Assembly: GCA_002437945.1 (NCBI GenBank)
Contig: DJSB01000049.1
Location: forward strand, 1 to 19,258
Direction: 5' to 3'
DNA length: 19,258 bases
From: Christensenella sp. UBA6345
GTDB lineage: Bacteria > Bacillota > Clostridia > Christensenellales > UBA1242
The position numbers and the translations under genes were made by a program. This document shows, piece by piece, positions 8,498 to 15,455 of this stretch (its first letter is position 1; the number at the start of each line of letters is the position of its first letter). The notes under the pieces are model-generated. The model had not been told where the DNA came from. It made no database searches and saw nothing but the letters and a program-made list of their open reading frames with translations.

Positions 8498-8526
8498 ATT
8501 GTATCAAATGTGAAAATTTATAGCAA
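8498..8526 (-). promoter_or_regulatory. Promoter of the zinc-ribbon membrane protein gene
   Basis: On the minus strand, TTGCTA (8521-8526), a 17-base spacer and TACAAT (8498-8503). The predicted transcript starts only about 11 bases before the ATG, right at the ribosome binding site. The -10 context TTGATACAAT matches that of the ABC operon promoter. Confidence 0.55.
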
Positions 8527-8568
8527 ATATTTTGCATACAATGACTTTAATAAACACACAATATAGAT

Positions 8569-9945
8569 ATGAAAGGATTAAGAAAAAAGTTATGTTATGG
8601 AATAGGTAATTTAGGTTATAGTGTTGTCAATCAAACCATCACTAATTTTTTTATGTTCTTTGGTACTAGCGTATTAAAAGTACCGGGTTCACTTATTGGT
8701 CTTGCGGTAGCATTGAGTACTATATGGGACGCAGCCACTGATCCTATAGTGGGTTTTATATCAGACAATCATCGTATGGGATTTTTAGGCTATCGTAATG
8801 GATATGTGCTTATAGGTACTATAGGTGTAAGTATAGTTAATTTGTTTATATGGTGTGTGCCACTTAATTTAAGTGTGGGTGTTAAATTTGTATGGGTGTT
8901 AATATGTTTATTACTTAACGAGACTTTTTGTACCTTGTATTCCACTCCATATGGAGCACTTTGCGGAGACCTTGTAAGTGATTATAACGACCGTACCGAA
9001 ATACAGATATATAAGACTATATTCTTTATTCTTGGTATGGTGTTGCCTAGCATTTTGCTATATATATTTTTACCCAACACTACCCAATATCCACAAGGGC
9101 AACTTAATCCATATGGATATAGAAATATAGCAATAGTATGCAGTTGTATTATGCTTGTGTGTGGTATGATTTGTGTCTTTGGTACATTGACTAGACAAGA
9201 TAAAAAAGTAGAAAGTACGGAAAAGTTTAGTCTTAAACATTTACTGATTTCTTATGCCCAATGTTTTAAAAATTATCATTTAAGACTAGTGATAATAGGA
9301 TACTCCTTATCAATGATAAGTTCGGCCATTCTTACTAGTGTAGGACTACATTTTTTCACTTATTGCTTTAAGTATAGTAGTTTGCAAATAACTATATTAT
9401 TGACAGCATTATTGTTGTTTATGGCAATAAGTCAACCTTTTTGGTATAAATTAAGTAAAAGAGATGATAAAAAACCTGCATTATTATCAGGCTTATTAGT
9501 AGCGATAATAGGTGTAATTATCATTATGTTAAGTTATGTGTTTAAGGATATGTTAGGTAATATTTCTTTTTATATTATATTTCTTGCGATATGTGTAGTT
9601 GGTGTAGGAAGTGGTACATTATATAGTCTACCTGCTAGTATGTATTTAGATGTGGCAGAGTATAGTAACCCAGATAAAAACAATGGTGCGACTATGCAAA
9701 GTTATCTTACATTCTCGTATAATATAGCCAATGCAACTGCATTATTTTTAGTTGGTGTATTACTTGATGTTATTAAGTTTAATCCCAATTTAACCACCCA
9801 ATCTAGACCTACCCAGACAGGTATTTCTATAATCTTATTTTTGGGCGTGTTAATAAGTTTGATAAGTTCGTTTTTAGTATTTTCAAAGTATAAACTTAAA
9901 CAGAAAAATTTTAATAAAGAATCCGACAAAATTGATAATGACTAG
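8569..9945 (+). CDS. GPH-family (MFS_2) sugar:cation symporter
   Basis: 458 aa with about twelve hydrophobic segments, the usual length for the glycoside-pentoside-hexuronide:cation symporter family (MelB-like). Diagnostic features are the N-terminal KLCYGIGNLG segment, WDAATDPIVGFISD (53-66) in helix 2 with its conserved acidic residues, an Arg/Gly-containing loop after it, and the central PYGALCGDLVSDYNDRTE segment before the loop in the middle of the N half. The C-terminus is a lysine-rich cytoplasmic tail. It would import a glycoside or related sugar with H+ or Na+ across the cytoplasmic membrane; the substrate is not predictable, and no glycosidase lies next to it. The start has no upstream Shine-Dalgarno; an AAAGGA lies just after the ATG instead. 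No strong terminator is visible downstream. Confidence 0.85.
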   Translation: MKGLRKKLCYGIGNLGYSVVNQTITNFFMFFGTSVLKVPGSLIGLAVALSTIWDAATDPIVGFISDNHRMGFLGYRNGYVLIGTIGVSIVNLFIWCVPLNLSVGVKFVWVLICLLLNETFCTLYSTPYGALCGDLVSDYNDRTEIQIYKTIFFILGMVLPSILLYIFLPNTTQYPQGQLNPYGYRNIAIVCSCIMLVCGMICVFGTLTRQDKKVESTEKFSLKHLLISYAQCFKNYHLRLVIIGYSLSMISSAILTSVGLHFFTYCFKYSSLQITILLTALLLFMAISQPFWYKLSKRDDKKPALLSGLLVAIIGVIIIMLSYVFKDMLGNISFYIIFLAICVVGVGSGTLYSLPASMYLDVAEYSNPDKNNGATMQSYLTFSYNIANATALFLVGVLLDVIKFNPNLTTQSRPTQTGISIILFLGVLISLISSFLVFSKYKLKQKNFNKESDKIDND

Positions 9946-10066
9946 TTAACACAATTATTGCAATTACGTTAATGTAAGTATCTTTTTGTTAGTAGGCTAT
10001 CATAGCAGACATAATCTTTTAAGTAATGATTAAGTAGTAAATATTTATATAATATTAATTTATTAA
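9946..10066. other. Intergenic region with no strong terminator
   Basis: After the symporter gene I see only weak stems: TTAC/GTAA near 9965-9980 followed by five T, and GCTA-TCA-TAGC near 10000. No T-box core and no aptamer motif known to me is present. Confidence 0.5.
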
Positions 10067-10095
10067 TTGAAAAATAATAACAATTGTGATATTAT
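10067..10095 (+). promoter_or_regulatory. alaS promoter
   Basis: TTGAAA (10067-10072), a 17-base spacer and TATTAT (10090-10095). This gives a leader of only ~30 bases ending in AAGGA (10121-10125), 7 bases before the start codon. The short leader leaves no room for a T-box. Confidence 0.7.
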
Positions 10096-10132
10096 TTAAA
10101 AGCAAATTTATTATTGATTTAAGGATTATGTT

Positions 10133-11953
10133 ATGAAAATTACAAGTAAACAATTACGTGAAACATGGTTAAATTTTTATAAGGAACGTGGACACGTAGA
10201 TATAGGTGCAGTATCTTTAATAGGAGATGGCACTACTGGTGTTATGTTTAACGTTGCTGGTATGCAACCACTTATGCCATATTTACTAGGCGAAAAACAC
10301 CCTATGGGTACAAGACTATGCAATGTTCAAGGTTGTGTACGTACAGTTGATATTGAATCTGTAGGCGATGCAAGCCATTGCACATTCTTTGAGATGATGG
10401 GTAACTGGAGTTTGGGCGATTATTTCAAAAAAGAAAAGACTGCTTGGACTTTTGAATTATTAACTAAAGTTTTTGGGTTAGACAAAAACAAAATTTGTTC
10501 TACAGTTTTTGCTGGTAATGAGAGTGCTCCTAGAGATGAAGAAACAGCCAATTATTTAAAACAATTGGGTATATTACCAGAGAACATATATTATCAAGGT
10601 AAGGAAGATAACTGGTGGGAACTTGATGGTACAGTAGGTACTCCTTGTGGCCCAGATAATGAGTGGTTTTATCCATTGACAGATGAGAAGTGTTGTGACA
10701 CTTGTGATATTAATTGTAAATGTGGTAGATATGTAGAAATCGGTAATGACGTATATATGCAATATGAAAAGTTGGAAGATGGTTATAAGCCACTTCTTAA
10801 CAAGAACGTAGATACTGGTTTTGGTTTTGAGAGAATGCTTATGTTCTTAAATGGTGTTAAGGACGTATACAAGACAGACTTATTTGAAGAAGTTATTAAT
10901 CACTTAACTAGTGTTCTTAATGTTAAGTATGAAGAAGATGAAGAAGTAACGAGATCTTTACGTATTATTGCTGACCATATGCGTACAACTGTTATGCTTA
11001 TTGGCGATGTTAATGGTATTGTACCAAGCAATGTAGGCGCAGGATATATCTTAAGAAGAGTTATGCGTAGAGCAATAAGACATGTAAAGAAAATCAATCT
11101 TGATCCACAAGAATTAATAGAAGTAGCAAAAATTTATATTGAAAAAGTATATAATACTGCTTACCCACTATTAGTAGAAAAAGAAGAATATATTTTATCT
11201 GAAATTCAAAAAGAAATGGATAAATTTAATAAGGCTTTAGAGCAAGGTCTTAAAGAATTTGATAAAGTTATATTTGGTATAGAAAAACATAAGGAATTTG
11301 CTAAATCAAAAGGCGAGACCGTTAAAGACGAAATCGGCGGTAAGGCTGCATTTAGATTATATGACACTTTTGGATTCCCACTAGAATTAACTATAGAACT
11401 TGCAAGTGAAAAAGGCTACACTGTAGATGAAGAAGGTTTTAAAGTTGCATTTGAAGAACATCAAGCCAAGTCTAAAGGTGTAGATAAGGGCGTATTTAAA
11501 AGTGGTTTGCAAGATGATGGCGAACAAACTATTAAATATCACACCGCTACTCACTTACTTAACGCTGCATTAAAGTTAGTGTTGGGTAAAGATAGTCATC
11601 AGATGGGCTCTAATATTACTGCTGAAAGATTACGTTTTGATTTCCCTTGCGATCATAAGTTGGAAGAATCAGAAATTAAACAACTAGAAGATATAGTTAA
11701 TGGCTGGATAAAAGACGACTTAAAAGTTACTTTTGAAGAAATGCCAAAGACCAAGGCTGTAGAAATTGGTGCAGAACATCAATTTATCGAACGTTATCCT
11801 GATATGGTTACTGTATATTCAATAGGGGACGTAAGTAAAGAAATTTGTACTGGACCACACGTTGAACATACTGGTGTATTGGGTGAATTTAAAATAACTA
11901 AAGAAGAAAGTTGTGCATCTGGTGTAAGACGTATTAAAGCAATATTGAAGTAA
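10133..11953 (+). CDS. alaS: Alanyl-tRNA synthetase, short form without beta-barrel and C-Ala domains
   Basis: 606 aa, against ~870 for typical bacterial AlaRS. It charges tRNA-Ala with alanine using ATP. Class II core: motif 2 in FFEMMGNWS (~85-93) and motif 3 GFGFER (229-234). A cysteine cluster (172, 187, 188, 191, 195, 197) leads into CGRYVEIGND. The tRNA-recognition helices (~270-440) include RRVMRRAIRH. The editing domain is present, with zinc-binding HTATH (His470, His474) and CTGPH (Cys572, His576). The 102-residue spacing between the two metal motifs matches E. coli AlaRS as I remember it. The protein passes from the recognition domain almost directly into the editing domain and stops after ASGVRRIKAIL, so both the intervening beta-barrel and the C-terminal C-Ala domain are missing. 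This resembles AlaRS of Patescibacteria. Monocistronic. Confidence 0.95.
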   Translation: MKITSKQLRETWLNFYKERGHVDIGAVSLIGDGTTGVMFNVAGMQPLMPYLLGEKHPMGTRLCNVQGCVRTVDIESVGDASHCTFFEMMGNWSLGDYFKKEKTAWTFELLTKVFGLDKNKICSTVFAGNESAPRDEETANYLKQLGILPENIYYQGKEDNWWELDGTVGTPCGPDNEWFYPLTDEKCCDTCDINCKCGRYVEIGNDVYMQYEKLEDGYKPLLNKNVDTGFGFERMLMFLNGVKDVYKTDLFEEVINHLTSVLNVKYEEDEEVTRSLRIIADHMRTTVMLIGDVNGIVPSNVGAGYILRRVMRRAIRHVKKINLDPQELIEVAKIYIEKVYNTAYPLLVEKEEYILSEIQKEMDKFNKALEQGLKEFDKVIFGIEKHKEFAKSKGETVKDEIGGKAAFRLYDTFGFPLELTIELASEKGYTVDEEGFKVAFEEHQAKSKGVDKGVFKSGLQDDGEQTIKYHTATHLLNAALKLVLGKDSHQMGSNITAERLRFDFPCDHKLEESEIKQLEDIVNGWIKDDLKVTFEEMPKTKAVEIGAEHQFIERYPDMVTVYSIGDVSKEICTGPHVEHTGVLGEFKITKEESCASGVRRIKAILK

Positions 11954-11955
11954 AT

Positions 11956-12008
11956 AAAAAACAACTACTTAACATAAGTAAAATAATTACTTTAAGTAGT
12001 TGTTTTTT
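11956..12008. terminator. Bidirectional terminator between alaS and galU
   Basis: The 17-base arms 11956-11972 and 11992-12008 are perfectly complementary (A6-CAACTACTTAA type). A smaller stem AGTAA/TTACT lies inside the loop. T runs exit in both directions. The stop codon of the convergent uridylyltransferase gene overlaps the end of the T run. Confidence 0.9.
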
Positions 12009-12872
12009 TTAATCTAAATCTAGAGTTTTTAAATATGCTTTAAGGTCTTTACCATAGTTAGGATCTTTTAGACAGGCATCAATGTTGGCTATTACAAAAC
12101 CTAGTTTGTTGCCCATATCGTATCTTCTACCTACAATTTCTTGTGCCATAAGTAATTCTTTTTTTATCATAAGAATGTAAGCGTCTGTTACGGTAAGTTC
12201 GCCATTTTTTATTTCACATTGTTTGATATAGTCGAATATATCTTTAGTTAATATTGCAGTACCCAAGTTACATATATTGCTAGGGGCTTCTTCTACTTTT
12301 GGTTTTTCTACAAAATCAAGGACTAATGATGCTCCATTACCTAAAGGTTTGTTTTTAATTATTCCGTATCTGTATACTTCTTTTGGATCGCATTCCTGTA
12401 CAGCGATAACACTTTTATGATAAGTGTTATAGTTGTCTATAAGTTGTTCAATTATGTTCTTTTTGTCACAAGTCATAAGTTCATCGCCAAACAACATAAC
12501 AAAAGGATCATCTCCGACAAAGGCTTTTGCCAATTCTAGACAATGTCCAGTGCCGAGTGGTTTGTCTTGCATTTTGTAGTAAATGTTGGCTAGATTATTA
12601 GGCTTGGTGGCTAATTCTAGAAATTCAGTTTTACCACTTTCTTTAAGACGATTCTCTAATTCGATGTTATGGTCAAAATGTCTAATAATACATTCTTTCC
12701 CACGCCCTAAAAGTATCAATACATCAGTAATACCAGCCTTATTAAGGTCTTCTACAAGTACTTGTAATATAGGTTTGTCAAGTAGTGGTAACATTTCTTT
12801 TGGTACAGATTTAGAAATAGGCAAAAATCTAGTTGCTAAACCACCACATAATATAACTGCTTTTTTTATCAT
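12009..12872 (-). CDS. galU: UTP--glucose-1-phosphate uridylyltransferase
   Basis: 287 aa, normal length. It makes UDP-glucose from UTP and glucose 1-phosphate, for cell-wall glycans, glycolipids or capsule. The nucleotide-binding start is ILCGGLATRFLPISK (7-21), followed by PKEMLPLLDKP. Acidic metal ligands lie in LFGDEL (Asp130), and GTGHCLELAKAF precedes them; DFVEKPK is the sugar-binding segment. The usual GLGTR is GLATR here, a mild departure. The start is placed at ATG 12872: the TTG 18 bases upstream lies in the GGGAG ribosome binding site, and the family normally begins a few residues before the GG motif. It has its own extended -10 promoter, although read-through from the ECF operon upstream is possible. 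Related sugar nucleotidyltransferases are a less likely alternative. Confidence 0.88.
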   Translation of the reverse strand: MIKKAVILCGGLATRFLPISKSVPKEMLPLLDKPILQVLVEDLNKAGITDVLILLGRGKECIIRHFDHNIELENRLKESGKTEFLELATKPNNLANIYYKMQDKPLGTGHCLELAKAFVGDDPFVMLFGDELMTCDKKNIIEQLIDNYNTYHKSVIAVQECDPKEVYRYGIIKNKPLGNGASLVLDFVEKPKVEEAPSNICNLGTAILTKDIFDYIKQCEIKNGELTVTDAYILMIKKELLMAQEIVGRRYDMGNKLGFVIANIDACLKDPNYGKDLKAYLKTLDLD

Positions 12873-12883
12873 AATAATATTAA

Positions 12884-12888
12884 CTCCC
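12884..12888 (-). promoter_or_regulatory. Ribosome binding site that fixes the galU start
   Basis: GGGAG on the minus strand, 11 bases before ATG 12872. The TTG start that would lengthen the protein by six residues overlaps it. Confidence 0.6.
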
Positions 12889-12899
12889 AATTTTAAATA

Positions 12900-12905
12900 A
12901 TTATA
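12900..12905 (-). promoter_or_regulatory. Extended -10 promoter for galU
   Basis: TGATATAAT on the minus strand: an extended -10 (TGn) with a perfect TATAAT at 12900-12905. No good -35 is present at 16-18 bases. The predicted leader is ~20 bases. The gap from ecfT (12891-12967) has only an A/T stem (AATCA/TGATT type) and no convincing terminator. Confidence 0.6.
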
Positions 12906-12967
12906 TCACAATTAAGTATACCAATATTTAATATTCTTTTTCAATCAAAAAAGATAATTTTGTTTTT

Positions 12968-13537
12968 TTATGATTTATAATTACGAGCAAGTAAAGTTTG
13001 TTCCAATTCATTAACTCGTTTAAATATGTTGGCAAAAAACATAACAAATAATTTTGGGCTTTGAGTAAATAGTGTTTTTATGTTTAGTTTGATATTTCTA
13101 GCATAAAGAACTTGTTTAAGTTCGCGAGATTCTCTAGCGATTATAGGTATAAAGTTGAGAGCGATTACCAACATTAACGATATGTCTAAAGTATTAACTT
13201 TAAATAATTTTAAAGGATATAATAGTTGTTCGAATCCTATTGATAGTTGGGTAGGGCTTATGCGACTAGAAAATATAAATGCGCCATTAGTAACGATAAT
13301 TATTTTCCAAGCCACAATCAAACTATTGATATAGTTGTCGAATATTAAATTAAACAAGAAGACTATAATTACAAAAACTAAAATTTTTGATAGATTAATC
13401 AAGGCTTTTTTAGGGCTTATGTAAAAAATAAAATGTAACAAAATATTAGAAATTGTTAAACCTAGTAGTACCCAAACATTGTTAATTAAAAAAGTAACAA
13501 TAGAAAATGCTATAAATAATAAAATTAATATAAACAT
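12968..13537 (-). CDS. ecfT: ECF transporter transmembrane (T) component
   Basis: 189 aa, CbiQ/EcfT family; shorter than the usual ~260. Hydrophobic helices fill ~1-95. The conserved segment SSRISPTQLSIGFEQLLYPL (~90-108) and the PIIARESRELKQ stretch lead into two coupling helices that each end in Ala-Arg (ARN at 146-148 and 184-186), the motif that docks on the ATPases. The usual third residue is Gly; both copies here have Asn. The protein stops right after the second motif, so the C-terminal tail of longer homologues is absent. Its start is 4 bases after ecfA ends, with an AAAGGAG site inside the end of ecfA, so it is translationally linked. It forms the membrane scaffold connecting the ATPase dimer to FolT. 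Confidence 0.85.
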   Translation of the reverse strand: MFILILLFIAFSIVTFLINNVWVLLGLTISNILLHFIFYISPKKALINLSKILVFVIIVFLFNLIFDNYINSLIVAWKIIIVTNGAFIFSSRISPTQLSIGFEQLLYPLKLFKVNTLDISLMLVIALNFIPIIARESRELKQVLYARNIKLNIKTLFTQSPKLFVMFFANIFKRVNELEQTLLARNYKS

Positions 13538-13541
13538 ACTA

Positions 13542-14315
13542 CTACTCCTTTATAGTTAAAGAGTTAAGTATATCTTCATTGGATTGATAATTTTCTATGT
13601 TAAACTTTTCTATAAGTTGCAACTTTAGTGGTATGTATGTGTCATGTTTGCGATAAATGTCTAGATTTTTTAAAGTTTCACTTGTGGTTAAAAAACTTTC
13701 TAATACTCCATCATTAATAATCATTACTTTGTCAGCATACACTATTTCTTCTAACATATTGGTGGTAAATATTACTGTAGTTCCATTATTTTTTAATGTT
13801 AAAAATAACTGATATAATGCTTGTTTTGTAGATGGGTCTAGATATACACTTGCTTCATCAAAAATAATAATTTTTGGCTCTATTGCTAGCATATTGGCTA
13901 TTGCAATACGTTGTTTTTGACCGGTAGAAAGACTAAAAGTTTCACTATTTTTGTAGTTGGACATACCCACCATTTTTAGTGCATAATCTATATTTTCATC
14001 GATTTTTGGCTGGGTATAACCATAGTTTTTTAATGTGAAAACCAAGTCGTCATATACTGTATTAAATATAATTTGGTTGTCGGGATTTTGAAATATAATT
14101 CCGATTTTTTCTTTACTTTTTTTTATAGGTACATTGTCGATTGTTATGCTACCTGTTTTATTTTTAATTAAACCCGACATTAATTTTATTAAGGTTGTTT
14201 TGCCACTTGCGTTGTTGCCTGTTATGGCTACAATTTGGGCATCATCTATAGTAAAATTAAGGTTTTGTAATTGAAAATTAGGGTACTTAAATCCTACATT
14301 CTTAAACTCTATCAT
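13542..14315 (-). CDS. ecfA: ECF transporter ATP-binding protein
   Basis: 257 aa. Walker A GNNASGKTT (33-41), Q-loop Gln76 in IFQNPDNQI (the NPDNQ form is typical of EcfA/CbiO), signature LSTGQ (129-133, usually LSGGQ), Walker B IIIFDE (149-154) with the Glu present. The switch His is missing: the aligned segment is FTTNM (~183-187), where relatives have ITHNM. ECF transporters commonly need two ATPases (EcfA1 and EcfA2); only this one is encoded here. It may pair with an ATPase encoded elsewhere, or form a homodimer as in group I ECF systems. It starts 12 bases after folT with a GGTGG-type ribosome binding site. It powers uptake through EcfT. Confidence 0.88.
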   Translation of the reverse strand: MIEFKNVGFKYPNFQLQNLNFTIDDAQIVAITGNNASGKTTLIKLMSGLIKNKTGSITIDNVPIKKSKEKIGIIFQNPDNQIIFNTVYDDLVFTLKNYGYTQPKIDENIDYALKMVGMSNYKNSETFSLSTGQKQRIAIANMLAIEPKIIIFDEASVYLDPSTKQALYQLFLTLKNNGTTVIFTTNMLEEIVYADKVMIINDGVLESFLTTSETLKNLDIYRKHDTYIPLKLQLIEKFNIENYQSNEDILNSLTIKE

Positions 14316-14327
14316 ATTACACCACCA

Positions 14328-14999
14328 TTAAATTTTATCGTTTGTATTTGTCTTTAAGTTATCTTCTTGACTTTCTGCGTTAACTGTATCGCTTGAATTG
14401 TGTATTTTGTCTGATTCAGTTGGATTGTCTAAAGTATTGTCTATATTTTCATCAACATCATTATCTTCATCTTCTGTATTAAACAATCTTTTGTATACAC
14501 CCATTTTGTCTAATCCTAGATTAATAAAGAATACACTTAATACTTGAATTGGAAGCATAATTAATTGTTTAAGTAAACGAGTAGGGAAAATAACAAAGAA
14601 AGCCTTTTTTGCTGTAATGTATATCCATAAACTATTAAGTATTGAATTGCATAATATTAAAACTATTAAACTAGAAATTATTAAATTAATTATAAATTTT
14701 TTAGTATTGAATTTACCTTTGCGTTGTAGGAACAATCCGTATATAAATCCGGTAAGTAATGAAGTAATGGTATAACCTACAAAGTATGCACCGAATGGGA
14801 ATAATAATGCTCCTATTAAATCGGCTAATCCTGCAATAAGCATAGCCCACCAAGGTCCAAGCATAATACCTGATAACATAATAGGTAAATAAGTAAATGA
14901 AATAACGAGAATAGGTGTTTTTATAGAAAGAAACCTATTAAAAACTATTGTGGTTGCAAGTAACAAACCTGCGATAATTATTTTTTTAATTTTAGACAT
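14328..14999 (-). CDS. folT: Folate-type ECF transporter substrate-binding (S) component
   Basis: 223 aa. Residues 1-~172 match the FolT pattern: RFLSIKTPI (22-30), a GPWWAMLIAGLADLIGALLFP stretch (48-68), the FGAYFVGYT turn (69-77), and IFPTRLLKQLIMLPIQ (137-152), whose Arg-x-x-Lys-Gln is a folate-family hallmark. About six membrane helices. It binds folate with high affinity and hands it to EcfT/EcfA; it heads the folT-ecfA-ecfT operon, a dedicated-transporter arrangement. Odd feature: a ~50-residue highly acidic, Asn/Asp/Glu-rich cytoplasmic tail (174-223) not usual in S components. Expression is probably leader-controlled (see the 5' leader). Another vitamin of the same family cannot be fully excluded. 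Confidence 0.87.
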   Translation of the reverse strand: MSKIKKIIIAGLLLATTIVFNRFLSIKTPILVISFTYLPIMLSGIMLGPWWAMLIAGLADLIGALLFPFGAYFVGYTITSLLTGFIYGLFLQRKGKFNTKKFIINLIISSLIVLILCNSILNSLWIYITAKKAFFVIFPTRLLKQLIMLPIQVLSVFFINLGLDKMGVYKRLFNTEDEDNDVDENIDNTLDNPTESDKIHNSSDTVNAESQEDNLKTNTNDKI

Positions 15000-15216
15000 G
15001 AAAAAAACACTCCTTTATATTATAAATATTCGAATTATACGAAAAAGATTTTGTCTATCAAAATTATAGACAAATCATAATTAATATTAAAGAGTGTTAA
15101 ATTTCAAAACGAAGTTTTTTGTGTATTAAAACAATATACTTTCTCATGGGCGTTTACCATTCCATTAAGATTTCTAGAAGAGTATAGTCCTAATTCTAGT
15201 ATTTTGCAACATAAAT
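15000..15216 (-). promoter_or_regulatory. Structured 5' leader of the folT operon (possible riboswitch of unidentified class)
   Basis: About 217 bases separate the predicted transcription start (~15216) from the folT ATG. Transcript-sense elements in order: CTAGAA/TTCTAG stem; a TATACT/AGTATA stem enclosing ATGG...CCAT with an inner loop containing GGTAAACGCC; a 9-bp terminator-like hairpin (15050-15074); and an AACACTC element (in 15089-15098) complementary to the SD region AAAGGAGTGTT (15006-15016). This layout (aptamer-like domain, then terminator and SD sequestration) is what folate riboswitch-controlled genes show. However, I cannot match the THF riboswitch consensus. Confidence 0.5.
15042..15074 (-). 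terminator. Terminator-like hairpin inside the folT leader (attenuator)
   Basis: On the minus strand, TTTGTCTAT pairs perfectly with ATAGACAAA around a 7-base loop and is followed by ATCTTTTTC. It lies 43 bases upstream of the folT start codon, so it would attenuate folT rather than end an upstream gene; the upstream gene is divergent. Confidence 0.6.
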
Positions 15217-15222
15217 TTGCAA

Positions 15223-15250
15223 ATTTTAAAAAATTTATGTATTTTGACAA
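15223..15250 (-). promoter_or_regulatory. folT operon promoter
   Basis: TTGTCA (15245-15250), a 16-base spacer and TAAAAT (15223-15228) on the minus strand. It is placed more than 200 bases from the gene, consistent with a regulatory leader. A TTGCAA/TTGCAA palindromic stem overlaps its downstream edge (15203-15223). Confidence 0.6.
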
Positions 15251-15361
15251 AAATTAATTAATTTGTAATTTTGAGTTGACAAGTGCGTAATAAATTATTC
15301 AATTTCTTTTAGATTATACTGGAAAATAAAGTGGATTTTAGACAATTTTTTATACAAGTTA
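15251..15361. other. Divergent intergenic core between folT and the DUF4097-like gene
   Basis: Very A+T-rich DNA between two back-to-back promoters. I see isolated TTGACA-like hexamers (15276-15281 plus strand) without a matching -10, and no open reading frame. Confidence 0.5.
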
Positions 15362-15390
15362 TTGACCCCATTATATTTTTAATATATAAT
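15362..15390 (+). promoter_or_regulatory. Promoter of the DUF4097-like gene
   Basis: TTGACC (15362-15367), 17-base spacer, TATAAT (15385-15390): near-consensus and the strongest promoter in the window. The predicted leader is ~60 bases, ending in AAAAGGGG (15442-15449), 6 bases before ATG. Confidence 0.85.
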
Positions 15391-15455
15391 GTAATTAATA
15401 ATAAACTTAAATCCGTAATGTTTTTTTGCGATGTTATGGGTAAAAGGGGTAGATT

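Noticed and set aside
9946..10132. T-box leader controlling alaS
   Set aside because: A promoter lies ~30 bases before the start codon and no T-box core (GGTGGNACCGCG-like) or specifier stem is present.
15146..15190. 13-codon plus-strand frame in the folT upstream region
   Set aside because: No ribosome binding site or promoter fits it, and it is antisense to the folT leader stems.
15000..15216. Canonical THF, preQ1, TPP, purine or SAM riboswitch in the folT leader
   Set aside because: None of the conserved cores I know for these classes could be found; only the overall leader architecture is supportive.
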